A stretch of DNA of 60,660 nt, taken from the NCBI GenBank assembly GCA_037447655.1, contig JBBHKE010001485.1, forward strand, positions 126,001 to 186,660. Direction: 5' to 3'. The notes beneath the pieces are model-generated. The model had not been told where the DNA came from. It searched no databases and worked only from the letters and a program-made list of their open reading frames with translations. The stretch comes from Zygnema cylindricum (Eukaryota > Streptophyta > Zygnematophyceae > Zygnematales > Zygnemataceae). Positions within the stretch are counted from its first letter, which is position 1. Each line of letters starts with the position of its first letter. The position numbers and the translations under genes were made by a program. Positions 44,301 to 56,646 of the stretch are shown one piece after another.

Positions 44301-45599
44301 TTGGTGTTCTACGTGCATTTGTCACCGCCCTTTTCAGTACCAAATTACAGTACAGTGCTGTGCAATCCATTACTGGGTAAGGCTGGTATCCTATGGGAGG
44401 ATCAGTTCAGTTTGCATGACTCATTTTCATGGATTGGTCAGTTTACGATTATTCATCCTAATCCTACGTCCATAAATTTGCCAACGATTCATTCATCATT
44501 TGTTGAAAACCAGTCATGATTGGGCGTTAAAACTGAATATACCAGGTTATGAACCAAAACAAACAAGTGGTCGATTTGGCGATCGAGTTTTCTCTTCATC
44601 AAATTATGCAACAGTATTGTTTTTAGTTTGTTCTCCACGACCAGACAATTTCCAGGCGTTTGTACTCCCGCTGAAATTATATATATATATTTTTTTGAAA
44701 TTCAGCCTGGCACTAATTTTTTTCGGTACAAATAGCGTACTACTCCGGTATTTTCAACCGTTAAATTCTCGGTCTCATTGAAAATCAATTTTTTTTGTTA
44801 TGAGGAACGCTATTCTAAGTGCCTGAAAAATGTTTAAGACCAATAGCGATGGGTAGTGTTTCAATCTAACTTATTGAAATTTTGTGGAACAGTTGCACAT
44901 ATTACTCGTTTCTTTTATTCTCAGTTCTTTTTTTCTCCTTTCTTTTTAGCCACACTACGTGAAATACTTATACTCTAAAATTCCCTCTTAATGCCCATTA
45001 TTAGCTTTTGAGTAAAAGCTATGATGGGCATTTGGAAGATCCATTACTTTCAAAAGCTGTGTAGACTGTACCATATTGACCATAAACTAACATTATTTAG
45101 GGTGAACTTAGTACTTGTCAGATCAAAAATTGCGGCACAGCATTAATCCATAAAAACAATTCCCAACTATAAAATGAAACGAAAAAAAACTCTACCAACT
45201 GGAAAAAAAACTTAACAAATGAAAATGTCTTATTTTGGAGCTCTTGATTATGGATTATGATTGATTTGGATTTTGAATAGTATCGTTTTGGATGTGTTAT
45301 TCATTTGTGAGTATTATCGATGATGGACTTTGATTGTCTTCTAGTGGTGTATGATTTCCATTTTTTGTATGTTTGGTGTGACGTGACAGGGCATGCGACC
45401 CACCATTCCGAAAATATGTCCGCTTCCATTAGCTGCAATCATGAGAAGCTGTTGGGATAAGGTTCCATCCAATCGGCCGAGTATGCATGACGTGACGGCC
45501 AAGCTACAGGCCATTGATTGGAGGAAAGGCTCATCGATGGTTCCCATTGACGATATTCCTGTTGCTGGGGGGTGTTTTTGCTTCGCAAGGGCCGGATGA
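41328..45599 (+). CDS. Raf-like (MAPKKK group C type) protein kinase, N-terminal exon not resolved
   Basis: This is a cytosolic Ser/Thr kinase of the plant Raf-like family. Five exons fit with GT-AG introns and correct phases: 41328-41449, 42023-42234, 42710-42884, 43799-43930 and 45390-45599. Together they give about 282 residues to a TGA. Visible motifs are AVKLLHWG (ATP Lys), QEVAVWSTLDHPNVTQ (helix C Glu), VVVEYMGGGTLKDYL, HRDTKTEN (catalytic loop), DFGVARV, GYMAPEV, ADVYSFGICLWEI, and a C-terminal CFCFARAG typical of the group. Exon 1 of this list starts inside the Val codon before the ATP Lys, so an upstream exon with the glycine loop is required. I could not find it. The frame from the ATG at 40985 runs into a stop at 41102 and shows no G-x-G loop. 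The gene is either incompletely resolved or a decaying copy; all catalytic motifs downstream are intact, which favours a real gene. Confidence 0.85.
41436..41615 (+). repeat. Degenerate repeats of the kinase exon end and splice donor
   Basis: The exon end CACCCCAACGTCACGCAG with donor GTCACGCC is echoed three times in the intron: CACCCAAACGTGACACAT (about 41493), AACGTGACTCAGGTGAC (about 41530) and CACCCCAGCGTGACACAG followed by GTGACGCC (about 41597). The last carries its own plausible donor. Confidence 0.7.
43931..44010 (+). repeat. GA and GAGGGA simple repeat in the kinase intron
   Basis: GA repeats followed by GAGGGA units directly after the donor of the fourth listed exon. A CCCTCC-rich tract lies in the preceding intron near 43590-43660. 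Confidence 0.9.
44021..44858. mobile_element. Possible TA-flanked transposon in the last kinase intron
   Basis: CATTGCCTATCGCTATTAGT at the left and ACCAATAGCGATGGGTAGTG at the right are imperfect inverted ends related to the family at 58070. The interior shows no gene. The distance is longer than the other copies, so it may be two elements or an old autonomous-derived copy. Confidence 0.4.
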
Positions 45600-47541
45600 G
45601 GAGGTAAATGACAATAAAATGGACAAGGATGTATGGAGGAGTGGACGGATGTATGAGGGATGGATGTTAGAGACATTTGTGGCCTTTTGTATCGAAGGAC
45701 GGTTGCGATTAGTTGGGATTGGTAGGGATTAATTGTTGTAAGCTGGAGATTTTATGTTATGTTATTGTAATTGTACGATTGTTGGAATAAGATAGAACTG
45801 GTCAATTGATTAGGACGGAGGTGGCGTATGTTTTAAGGAAAGCGTTGATTGGATTCCCTAAAGATCGTATGTTTGAAGCAGAAGATTATTGTTTTTCCAA
45901 GGAAAAGAGAAAGGGAAGGAGAGGAGAGGAAAGTAGAGGAGGAGAGAGAAAAGAAGAGGAGGAGAGTGTTGGACAGTCGAGATTCTCTGTTGAGAAGTAC
46001 AATGTGGATTAATTGTACAATAGTTGTTGCTCTGGCCGAGGTTCGGAAATAAGTGATACTGCGGTGTCAATAGTTAGGTAATCGAAGTTAAAAACGAGGG
46101 ACCAACTTTGGGATAAAAGAAGTAGTTATATAGGAGAGAAGGGACAAAACTAGAAACTTTCATAGATTAAATTGTTAATTTGCAGGTAAGTCGATGGTTA
46201 TTTGCTTTCGTGGCTACAAGCAATGCCGGTGGTTCCTTACCACAGGCCTCCATCGCATTTATTGAAACAATAAAATATTTGTACTAATGGGGATTATTTA
46301 TATCTGATGAGCTAATATGCGATGTACTTTCGTGAGAATGTTTTTGATGTGTCAGTCGATTCTGTCCTGAAGAAGGGCAAGGCGCAGATTTTGGTTATCT
46401 TTCATTCTTTTTCTTGCACCTTTTCTATTCTGTTTATTGCCCAGTCATTGGTAATTTAGTACATTTTCATAAAAGAGCAGGTCAGTAAACTATTTGAGTA
46501 CGTGGGAACAAAAACTGAAAGGTAAAAATAACACGGAAAAATCGAATGCGTGTGGGGGCAAAACAGAAATCAATTTGGAAGAAACAAACACGTATTGAAG
46601 GCAAGCCAACAAAAGACGCTGAAAGAAGTGACAAGCACAAAAGAAACAACAAAAGGGTCACCCCAAAAAAAATTACCTGACCCACTGTTGTTGTAGCTGT
46701 AGCTGTAGGACGTATAACAGCAACCACTTTAAACCTCAGGCTTGGCAAATCATGTCGCGAAGGTTCCGGAACATGTCAATGGTCCTTAACGACATTAGCA
46801 GATCGAGGATAGAGGCTTACACTCGCTATAAACCCGAGGGGGGAGGGCTCCCAAGGGTCCTTCCTCTCAAAAGAACGTCGACCACAAATACAGAGAAGCT
46901 CATCCAAAGCAACTCCTAAACAGCCAAATATCTCGACCGCCATCAGGATTAAAGTCACCCATAGCGTTGGGATGTGCATAATCACGCTCCTTTCTAGCAA
47001 TATCACGCCTGACCAACGGACATGTCCAGCTGGCAGGAACCGAGGCAGGGTTCGCCAAAAATCTATGTCACCAAAAATACACTGGGCACCATCATCAAAA
47101 CAATATCAATCCACCACGAACTAATGACATACCTTGAGAATATCCTCCCTCAAAAGCAATAGTAGCAATAGTGTCACGAACAATGTAGTGCTTAACTGAA
47201 TCAACTCTCCCCAACGAAGCACATAGACGCCGTCGGGATGGAGGGTACGGTCGCACGTGCAAAACTGAGAGATTAGGGAGGACCAGCCTGAATCTGAGGG
47301 CGGTGGTGAACTGAGCAAGGTGTGACACGAACAGTTGTAATTCATAATTCAAATGTGCGAAATAGGAAACGTTATATGAATGAAGTTCCCTCGTTTTACT
47401 ATACGCGTAGTTTACTACTTGTTTAGTACGATGAAACGACATATAGCGTTTCTAATTATTTTCGAGTAGGCTTCATTTTTCGGTCGGATTCAAAAAAATA
47501 ATTGAAATTGGAGTTTCCGGATAAATTCTGAGCCCTGCCAA
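45600..47541. other. Kinase 3' region and intergenic spacer
   Basis: The first part is presumably the kinase 3' untranslated region, with a purine-rich tract at 45895-45975. A diverged repeat at 46748-47010 is listed separately. No gene is supported. Confidence 0.4.
46748..47010. repeat. Diverged repeat, partner near 50478-50850
   Basis: GAACATGTCAATGGTCC and AGCAGATCGAGGATAGAGGC correspond to GAATATGTCAACGGTCC and AGCAGATCGAAGGAGGATA in the other segment, in the same order and direction. Both flank RPA49. The origin is unknown. Confidence 0.55.
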
Positions 47542-47549
47542 TTAGGGTT
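47542..47549. promoter_or_regulatory. Telo-box TTAGGGTT upstream of RPA49
   Basis: TTAGGGTT lies about 67 bp before the start codon. Telo-boxes are a known promoter element of plant ribosome-biogenesis genes, which fits an RNA polymerase I subunit. Confidence 0.55.
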
Positions 47550-47615
47550 ACACAGCAAGTAGGCACAGATCAAGAGATGCTAGTATAGTGACCACTTTTT
47601 AACTTTTTTGAAACC

Positions 47616-49984
47616 ATGGCTCTAATGCAACAATCTTTAGCTATATCTTCCTCCCGGTCTAAAAACAAGAAACATAAAAACTTAATCAAAACAAAGGTGA
47701 CACTGAAACTTGCCGACGATGACGAGCAACCTCCTTTCGTGACTCACTTTCCTTCAGGATATGTCCCTCCTGCAAAACTTGCAGAAAATGATGGTCTTTC
47801 TCTCCACGCATATCAAAGCGCAAGGCAAGCAAAGACAGGACGGAATTTACTTGTCATGAAGACAGGAAATGTCGACTTTGTAGGAACATCAGTGACAGCA
47901 GATGCTCAAATGCGGAATCCTTGTCAGTACCTATTAGGAATGCGCAATAAAAGGACTGGAGAATTGTATTTGACTCCCGTTGCTGCTAATAAGGTGAGAG
48001 TTTTACTTGTTACGGTTACAGTATAGGACAGTGTCATGCTCGTTTTTGTAACTTGTCTGGGTGATTAAACTGGTTTAGGCTTTGGCCTTTGTTACTGGCT
48101 GAACGTAAAATACTTAAGGTGACAAGAACGGTGGTTTGTGCTGAAAAGTTTCTATTCACCATATGAGTTGTTTGTTCAATACAGTCTCACAAACCACCGT
48201 AAACCACCGTGATTTTTTTTCTGCAAAGTAGCCAAAACGATAGTAAGTGTTTTTGTTTGTAAAACTCTGGCATGTAAGCACTTAACAAACTGTTTTGCTC
48301 GCATTTAAATTGAATGATGGAATTTCTACCTGCTTATAGGTTTTACTTGCAGATTTTACGAATGGAACCAAGAGTAAGAGGGATTTCTTACGGTCAAGCC
48401 TCGTTGGAAGAGGAGCGGGACATGGGCTCTGAAAATACAGAAGCTAAGTTAGAGGAGATGCGAAAAAGGCGGAAGAGTTTGACTGAGGCATTTGGAAGCA
48501 AAAAATCACGAAGAAAGGTAAACCATCTATGCACACGAAGTGCTGATGAAATTTTCGGTTTCTTTAGCTTCTCTCGTCAGCTTCATGCACATTATTCTCT
48601 CGTTAAATTGCTAGATACAAAGGGTACTTCGTACATTTTTGCAGAGAGTGACGTAAAATGCATTCACATTATCTGACATGTGTTTTCAAACCTTTTTATC
48701 ATGGTAAGCACATAAGCACATAACGACTTTGCTTAAATCACCTGAGTTTTGTTTGCGTAATCTTAAATATCTCTTGAATCTATGTTTTACTGCAGATGGA
48801 TACTATAGCAAAGGGAGTTGTCGAGGAAGCGAACATTGCTGCCGCATCTTCTATTTCCCAATTGGTCCAGTCAGCGGCACAAAAGGACGGAATGCTGACA
48901 GTGGCAGAAGTGGAAGCAAAGTTAAAAATGGCGGAGCTTCGGAATATTCCGCCTGTCAATCAAGATGCGAAAGTTCCTGAAGACGCGTATCCGATTGATC
49001 GAATTATTCACCGAGATGACTGGCGGCTTCTGGATTTGAAGGCAAAGGAACTGATGAGTGCGAAGGAGATGAAAGGGTCTTTGGAACGAATCAGAAAACA
49101 TTATCCTGGCTATGTGTTGAGTCGGTTGGATCGTGTAGGTCTTAAGGTGAGACTTATGGTTGTGGTAGTTGCTTATTGTTCTGCATTGGGGAATGTGATT
49201 GGAAGTTTTGACGTTTTGTTGAGGTCCCGAATAGAGGTAGAGGGATACATGAGTTTTGTGGCTATTACGGGCTATCAGATATGGAATTATCCATTTATTT
49301 TATTGGTTCAAGCAGTCCATATCAATTTTTCGTTGTTCTGAATTTGTTTATTTTTGTCGTTGCTTCCAGGGTGATGAAGAGATTAAACGGCGAGCACAGA
49401 TTTTAGTATACCTTACACATCTCCTGAAATTTTATTGTGCCCCTCCGAGTTTAAGTTTTAAGAGGAAGGTGCAAAAGAGACAGAGTCCAATATCGGATGT
49501 CAAACTATTAGGGAATGGTGAAGATGGGGAAGAAGGAAAAGAACTCGCTCTGGTTGATCCGACAAAGAATACCGATGAGGATGAAACCGATTTTATTTAC
49601 ACACCATCGGATCCGACAACTGTATCGAGGATGCTTCACATGCCACAACAATTAGTAGAAAAGTTCATTTCACTTTACTCTGAGAGAGGAGTTGAGCTCG
49701 AGGGTGATAATTCTAGTAGATGGAGGAGGGAGAAGAAACATACGAACTTGTTGATTTGCACCATTTGTGCTTTAGCTCTTCATGTGGATGGTTTCCGGTT
49801 AAATCCCGAAGTTTTAGCAAAGGACCTCAAGTTAACGCCGATGACCTTAGTGCCATATTTTCGAGAATTAGGTTGTAAAGTGAAGAAAGTAGCAAGGTCG
49901 AAGAGTAATGAAGGAGGAAGTTTTGATGTTTCGTTGGAGATCCCTCTCACATTTGTACAAAATTCAAGAGGGCGTAAGAAATAA
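47616..49984 (+). CDS. RPA49: DNA-directed RNA polymerase I subunit RPA49
   Basis: RPA49 is a Pol I-specific subunit that acts in the nucleolus and supports rRNA transcription initiation and elongation. Exons are 47616-47993, 48353-48517, 48796-49146 and 49370-49984; all are in phase 0 with GT-AG introns, giving 502 residues. The start sits in a good context, ACCATGG. The N-terminal part (FVTHFPSGYVPP, QYLLGMRNKRTGELYLTPV) is the dimerisation domain that pairs with RPA34-like partners. The C-terminal half (YPIDRIIHRDDWRLLDLK, then HLLKFYCAPPSL and LLICTICALALHVDGFRLNP, ending RELGCKVKK) is the tandem winged-helix region. An acidic insert (GEDGEEGK, TDEDETDF) separates parts of it. The protein is slightly longer than typical plant forms. 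The call is firm. Confidence 0.93.
48128..48200. repeat. 13-bp inverted repeat in RPA49 intron 1
   Basis: ACGGTGGTTTGTG and CACAAACCACCGT bound a 73-bp segment, followed by a second AAACCACCGT. It may be a tiny MITE. It does not touch the splice sites. Confidence 0.75.
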
Positions 49985-52747
49985 AGAATGCTAAAGCGGT
50001 GTCACAGTGCCCCTTTTTTTTATCAAGATCATCAAAATTTTATGGCTTTTCTTTCTCGTTTTTTTTTCTACCCTGTTTTTGTTCTTCTTTGTTTTTATTC
50101 TTCCCTGCTTTTTGTTCTTCCCTGGTTTTGCTCTTCCTTGCTTTTGGTTTTTTCTTTTGACCAATTACACCACAGTTGATGCATACATCCCACTTAAAAA
50201 CGCTGATTTTTAGTTTATTCTATGGCATGCTTTGCTAAAATACACCACCCATCGCCATTAGTGTTGTGTACTATTAGCGAATAAACCTTTAACAGAATAA
50301 CCTACACTAAATTATGTTTCAATATGGCTCGATATGGGCCATTTAACAAATGGCTTCTCAACACCGATTTATGATTTTTTCAATGTCTTTTGTTGTTAGT
50401 TTTTTTTCGCCTAATTTCCCTTTTAAAGAACTACTAGAAGTACCAATTTCCACTCCCCAAGAAGCACCGCTTTCCACTTCTCAAGCTCGCAGAGCATGCT
50501 GAGGGAGTTCTGGAATATGTCAACGGTCCATACCACCAATAGCAGATCGAAGGAGGATATAAGCTTGCACTCGTGGGGAGATGTCGCAAGTGCATTAATG
50601 GAAGTGGCCCCATCGATGGATTGAAAGGGACAAAAGGGTGGGAGCCAGTAGATAGAGGCCTCGAAGGTCCTCGACTGTCACACAAGATAGAGCAAGGAAG
50701 AGCATGGTTGACTGGATGGAGGCCTTATCTGCTCTAGAAGCCCAACCAACACAACCGAAATGAACATGAGGCCCATAAGAGGAAAGGACACAGGAAACAA
50801 GATCCTTGTGGTCCAGCATGGTTGGCCTTCCAATCACCTCGAAGGAAGCACCTACAATGAACCATAGCTCACAGGCCCCACTAGCGTCTCAACAAGCTAG
50901 TAGGACAAGAATCTATAGAGAAAATATAAGGACATGCCAAGAGCTACGTCCGTTGGATCGAAAAAAGGTTTAATGAAGAATTGAAGAACGTCGTGCACCA
51001 AAGTTCACATGGATAAGGATGTCGGCACATTGTGTAAGATGAGAAAATCCCAAATCATAAGCCCCCAAGACGTCAAGATCATTAACAAAAGCCCGTTCCT
51101 CGTCCATCGGGCCCGACTGAAGTGCAATCGAAGACTGTAAAGGAAGGGTGTATTCTCACTCCTTCATGCCGTGTACGGTTTACAAAGCTTAGAGGATTTT
51201 GCATGCTTATTATTGAGAAACGATGAACATTTCAAGTAACAGAACTACAATTCGAGGGAAAACAGGAGTACAACCAGTTTGCACCACAACATTGTCGCAA
51301 ATCCTTCACATAAATTTACAATGTTTGTCTCACTGTGGCACAAAAATAGGATTACACACCGAAGGCTAATTTGGGAAGACAATTGGAAAGCCTATTTTCC
51401 CATGTAGCACACTTTCTGTACAAGATAACACAGCTTTTCCAATGTTCTTCGTACATACATATATTATGATTAAAGACTATTTGTCTGCATACCAATACGT
51501 TAGTAAATACGAATTTGTTAAGCACGATGGCAAAGCGCCACGAAAACCAGAAGGCAAAAAAGAAAACTGAAAAGCCGGAAGCTGGTGGAAACAAACTAAA
51601 AAAGAAAACCAATGTGAAGAAAACCAACAACAAACAAGGGCAAGGCAAACAACCAATGTTGAAAGGAACAACAAGCACAAAAACAACAATGAATTAGTGT
51701 GCCCAAAACAAAAACAATACATTGGCTTAACCACAGCATAAAAATTACTAAAAGCAATCTCTAAAATTCTCCCAAACTCAGTAAGGTGGAGTAACAAAGC
51801 CCGTTATAACTAGAGCATTTGTTTGCACAAGAAAGCACCAAAGTCTTTTATGAACTATTAAGCATTGCAATGGTAACTTTTAAGGAAACTTTTTACCACA
51901 GACACTAATGGAGGTGAACTGAGGAGCAAAATGGTTTTAGTTTTATTTTCACCAGGCAATGATATGCAAGTCTTTATAGCAGAAAATTCGGACACAGTTC
52001 CTTCAAACAGTCACCGAAAACTATTGGTTACCATGTGAGCATTGACAAGAACGATAAATCAAACATATTAAGCACAAGAAGATGGTTCAAAAAAATAAAC
52101 CGACCATGAAATAATATCATTAAATTTAAAATACAAAAAGAATGAAGCCATGGACCAGCATTCAATAAACAACTGTTATCGTTGTTTCAAGCCACTTTGT
52201 GACCAGCCGCTCCTAAAGAGAGATAAGTCTTAAGAACATAATTTAACTTTTGTATACATCAATCGAGTCGGAATATGATAAGAGTCCGAATCCTTCGTCC
52301 CTTTTCACTTGGCCTGCCGACGAGAAAAGGCAGAAGTATATACAGCTCGAATGCGGAAATTCGAGTGGCATCCGAGGCAGAGGTTGAAGGCATTGAACAC
52401 TAAAAGACAAAACTACTACTAGCTTTCTGTCACTAGACTCCGAGGAAAAGCTACAAAGCACAAAGTTTCGACAAAAATCGACTGAAACCTTCAGTACTGA
52501 CACACAGGTGAATTGCAGTAGAATCCTAACCACCGTCATAAAACCTAATCGTAAATCTCTGCACTACACCTCCAAAAAAAGAGGAAGAGAAACAACATTA
52601 ACAAAAGACAACCGTGTCGACCGTCAAGAATAATTCGCCATCATCACGGCAACTTTGAAGCTGACAAAAGTACCAGTAAATGAAAAAATCCCTTCCGCAT
52701 TCTTTCTTGTCTCTACCCTTCCATCATCCCTATTCACTAATGTACAT
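49985..52747. other. Intergenic, no supported gene
   Basis: An orphan end related to the TA-flanked family, TACACCACCCATCGCCATTAG, is at 50241. The diverged repeat partner of 46748-47010 lies near 50478-50850. A Lys-rich open frame at 51515-51697 has no recognised content. The last part is the 3' flank of the next gene. Confidence 0.4.
50478..50850. repeat. Diverged repeat, partner of 46748-47010
   Basis: It shares ordered blocks with the segment on the other side of RPA49. Neither contains an open frame that I recognise. Confidence 0.5.
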
Positions 52748-54243
52748 TTAACGATGTTGCAACCTCAAAAGAGGAGGAAGTGCTTCTCGATCAGCTTCCT
52801 TTGCCACCTCTTCCACAGCCTTCATTACTTCCCTCATATCCGCACTTCCTAAACTCCGTCTTCGAGCCAAAACCTGAGCCAGACCTTGCTTGCCGACATC
52901 AAACTCAATTATACTCTCCAATTTCGGCTGCCATTTAAAGTTCGCTGACCGGTCCACCCCTGCAGGAAAACGCACATGGTACAACTGAAGCTGCTGATGG
53001 TAAAACGACATGTCCTCCAACTCGTCATCCATGCAATGGCCATCTTCCGACATTTCTGCGTCCGAATAAGCTTCGCCGGAGATCCACGCACTGTCTGAGT
53101 CGGCAGATGATGGTCGGCTGACGTCAGCATCAGCATCAGCATCCTTTTTCACCATGTACATCTGTGTTACATAGTGAGGACTCTCGGATGACTCTGCAGA
53201 AAAATTCTCCGATTCCCTCGAAGAAAGTGTATCGCTGGGAGATGTGAAGCCACTTGATTGAGAGGAAGGGCTGGAAGTAGAGGAAGGAGTAGAAGAGGCA
53301 GAAAAACCGGACAAACCGGAAGAAGAGCTAAAAGAAGAGCCGGAAGCAGACGGCAGAACCAATCCGGGGAAAGAACTGGTAGAAGATTCCTCAGGCCCTG
53401 GCAAAGAAGAGAGACTCAAGGGCGAGGTTCTTCGCAAACGTGACGTCACGCGTTCCTGCAGAGCGCTGGTAGTGCCAGGTGGCGTCTGAGGAGGAGAGAG
53501 AGTCTGAGGTGGCGCCACGCAGAGCCATTCCTGCTGCACTTTGAAGTCCTTCGGAAGACTGGCGGCGGCTCTCAGAGATGGTACGGACTGTACGGACGAA
53601 CACTTGGCGTCGGCTGCGCCCGGGCTTCCGGTCGGACTGGCGGCGGCCTGCAGAGAGAGATTGGTGCAGAGAATCTATTAGCCGGAAATTGCGGAAGAAA
53701 TCTTGAATCTTGTTTAGGGTTCAGGGACGACGTCAGTGACACGGACTAGCTTCACTTTGTCACAGGCTCGGAACCGACTTCGGTTCAGATTCAGGTTCGG
53801 TGTGGATTCGGTTCGGTTACAAGGAAGAGATTTCAAAAAGGTATGCTTCGTTTCGGATTAGGTTTGACGTGTGATAGGTTCGGATTCTGTGTCGGTTCGG
53901 CGTTGGTTCGGGAAAACCTCACCTTTTTGCGAGGTCGGAACGGGAGGGAAAGTCGGGGGGTGAGTTTGCCGCCCCAGCTCCCGCCGCGACGGTGACGTTG
54001 ACAGTCGGGACTGGGACTGCCCTCACTGGCCGGCAGGGGAGATTCCGGCTCCTGCTCCGCCCAAGGCCGAGGCTCGGGCTCAAGGCTGAGGGATCGGACG
54101 CGTGTGATTCGTCGAACCGGGGGTGCGGCGGCATCCTCGTCTTCCGCACAGGCGGACACGCGGCCATGGCGGCGATGGAGCCAGTGAGAGGGAGATTCTT
54201 CGATGGGGAAGGCGGAGTCAGGGAGGGAGGACGCGGCACCCAT
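52748..54243 (-). CDS. Unrecognised Ser-rich protein, probable N-myristoylation
   Basis: I do not recognise this family. Exon 1 is 54243-53923 and exon 2 is 53647-52748; the intron is GT-AG, joins in phase 0, and gives 406 residues. The start MGAASS fits the N-myristoylation rule (Gly2, Ser6), suggesting membrane attachment. Exon 1 ends in a basic RLSLPFRPRKK stretch. A conserved-looking block, SLPKDFKVQQEWLCVAPPQT, lies near residues 137-156. A Ser-rich region covers about 184-263, followed by a DADADAD run. The C-terminal part (RFPAGVDRSANFKWQPKLES and the helical VMKAVEEVAKEADRE) looks folded. Splice fit, a good ATG and biased composition support a real gene. Plant DUF630/632 proteins also start with MG, but the DUF630 signature is absent. 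Confidence 0.7.
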
Positions 54244-55988
54244 GGAGGCTGGTTGGAAGGGAGGGAGGGAGGGAGGGGAGGGAGAGAGAGTGACGGATTG
54301 AGAAGATCACATTTCGGTTCAGAAAGATGCGTGAGAGATCTTGGGTGGGGAATTCAAGAAAGGGGAATCCACGGCGGTGACGTTTGGAATGTCGCTAAAC
54401 GACAATTAAAAGTACGTTAAAGTACGGAGCAGCACTGGCCGGCAGGGGAGGCGGGGGAGCGGGTACCGTACGGACTGGGCGAGTAGATTTTGAAAGCTTG
54501 GCGCTTAGGGATTTTGGCGAATGGAGCGCGGCGGTACGGCCGCGTTCGGCTGCTAAGGGGGGGATACTGGGATAGGGTCTGTAGCGTCACAGGCTATTTT
54601 GTCGCACTGGGGGGGAGGGAGTTGGGAGAAGTAATGACACGATTCTTGGCACTCGATGAGTGGAAGATGGATTAAATAGTTTGTGAAGAATGCGGGAGAA
54701 AATGTACGGCAGATATGTGGGTTGGTTTTTGGTCGAAGGACGACGGGTGTACCGAGGATTTTTGGATGTATTCGGGTTGAAAAAAACGTTGTCGGTGGCG
54801 CTACAAGCTAACGGCCATACTGACTGACTATTTTGTCGCTATAGGGTAGTAGGATCTCCTGGCTGGACCCTGTACCATAATGGCACCTTCCACCGTCGAT
54901 ATTTCGATATCCTTTTTCTCGATACGAGCGTGTGTTCAGGAGTCTTGTTCTTTCACGTTCTTTTTTCTTTACTATTAACGTTTTTTACCACTCGACACGC
55001 TGGCGTGGCAGAGTGGAACACGTCATCCGTCATTGCTATCAGTATAATCGGCGAGGACCTTTTACTCCAGATGTCAAACAACGCGTACTAGGCTTTCATT
55101 TCGTGCGTTTCTTGGTCAAACGTTTTGATTAAACAAATGCTCACCGTCCATATTTTGGTAGATTCGAATCGGACGGCTAAAATATGGGATAAAAGCTGGT
55201 CCAAAGGTGCCAAGCCTAATTCCCATACCTGACGATGAGGGTCAGGGGGACGTTGGGTTACAAATCCAGTGACGTACGTGGGACGCGACGCAGTAACGAC
55301 ATTATTGGACGAATCATGACGATTACCTGTGAGCAGCAAAGTATAGACACGTGGAAATGCATATCGAGCCCTGAACAAAGAAAGCCGTTCACTGTGCCAG
55401 AACGAAAGTACAGGCGTCAGAATCTAGGTCCAATCCTTGGTTGAATGGTCCGCCAGCCGACGGTTGCCAGCCATATCGTCTGACAGCCGGATGACGCCAG
55501 AAGCCGTTACAGCCTTCGCAAATCCAAGTACGCACGTGCGAACTGCAAATTATAGGCACAAATGTACACCGTGGATTGTAGCTGGTCTGGACCACTTATT
55601 ATGGGCGTGTTCCCATGTGTTCAAGTAAGGGTTTTTTTCCGTCGTTTTCACAGAAAATGGGACTTCCAACGAGAAAATATTACGCCGTACGAAAAATGGG
55701 CAAAAACCCAAGTACATTTTGCGTCATCTAACCCCTCTGACTCGGATTTTCCACCGACATTTATGATTCGAGCTCGCGTCAGCAATTTTGAGGAAAACAA
55801 TTGAGCCAAGTGAAAACCAATAGGAAACAGATGAATTTGGCAAATTGCATTTTCGACCTGCGATATAATATTTTCGCCCAGTCGAATCGATATGCGACGC
55901 ATTCATAGTTTTTTGTACTTTTGCGCACGACTAATACCGAACTCCTTAAACTCCGCTAGACACCTATTGTTTTCATTTCAGTCTAAAC
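54244..55988. other. Promoter side of the 52.7-kb gene and intergenic spacer
   Basis: GC-rich sequence close to 54244 is the likely 5' leader and promoter of the minus-strand gene. Beyond about 54700 the sequence is AT-rich with many CGTAC words. No gene is supported. Confidence 0.4.
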
Positions 55989-56430
55989 CATAGTTCAAAA
56001 GTAGGTGACCGTACGCCCATACAATATGCCTATTGTATGCAAAACATACAATATGGCCTTAAGACCCATATTGTATTGGCCGCAAAATGAAATAAAATAG
56101 TAACAGGGTTGAGTTGGGCATGGATCGATAGAGAATTAAACGTCATGTAAATCGGACAAAAAAATATTTTTCTGTGAGTTTTGAGCGACTTTTTATTTAA
56201 ACCGTCAGATTTGGACGATCTAACGGTAGTTGATGAAAGTAACGATCTAAGAAGATCACATGAAAACCCCATAACACAACTTACGATAGGACTATCGTCA
56301 AATTCGGACGATCGGACGGTCGCTGATGAAAGTAGCGATCTAAGAAGGTCGCATGGAAAGCAAGTAACACAACTTACGCTAAAGGCGGCCTACAAAAGGC
56401 CTACCAAAAAACGCCTACTTTTGAACTATG
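55989..56430 (+). mobile_element. hAT-type MITE, copy 3, with internal duplication
   Basis: TIRs match copies 1 and 2. The target duplication GTCTAAAC (55981-55988 and 56431-56438) is perfect. A block of about 95 bp starting near GGACGATCTAACGG is repeated once (about 56214 and 56308), making this the longest copy at 442 bp. Confidence 0.93.
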
Positions 56431-56646
56431 GTCTAAACTGATAAAGGTACTATACTGTACTGTAGCGTAGGCTGGCCTCCATTGGCTCAGAAAACGCTTG
56501 TTTTGGGTAAAAACTAAAGAAACTCAGGGTACGTCCCCATGTATTAAAGTATCGACTTTAATCTGTCGTTTTGGCCGAAAACGCAGTTCTGTACGAGAAA
56601 AACTTTAGCCGTACCAAAGAATCAATTCTTTAAAATTACAACAAAC

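Noticed and set aside
51515-51697. Small Lys-rich protein
   Set aside because: The sequence is low-complexity A-rich DNA with no supporting context.
52748-54243. DUF630/DUF632 family membership of the orphan gene
   Set aside because: It shares only an MG start and a short helical C-terminus; the Cys- and charge-rich DUF630 signature is missing.
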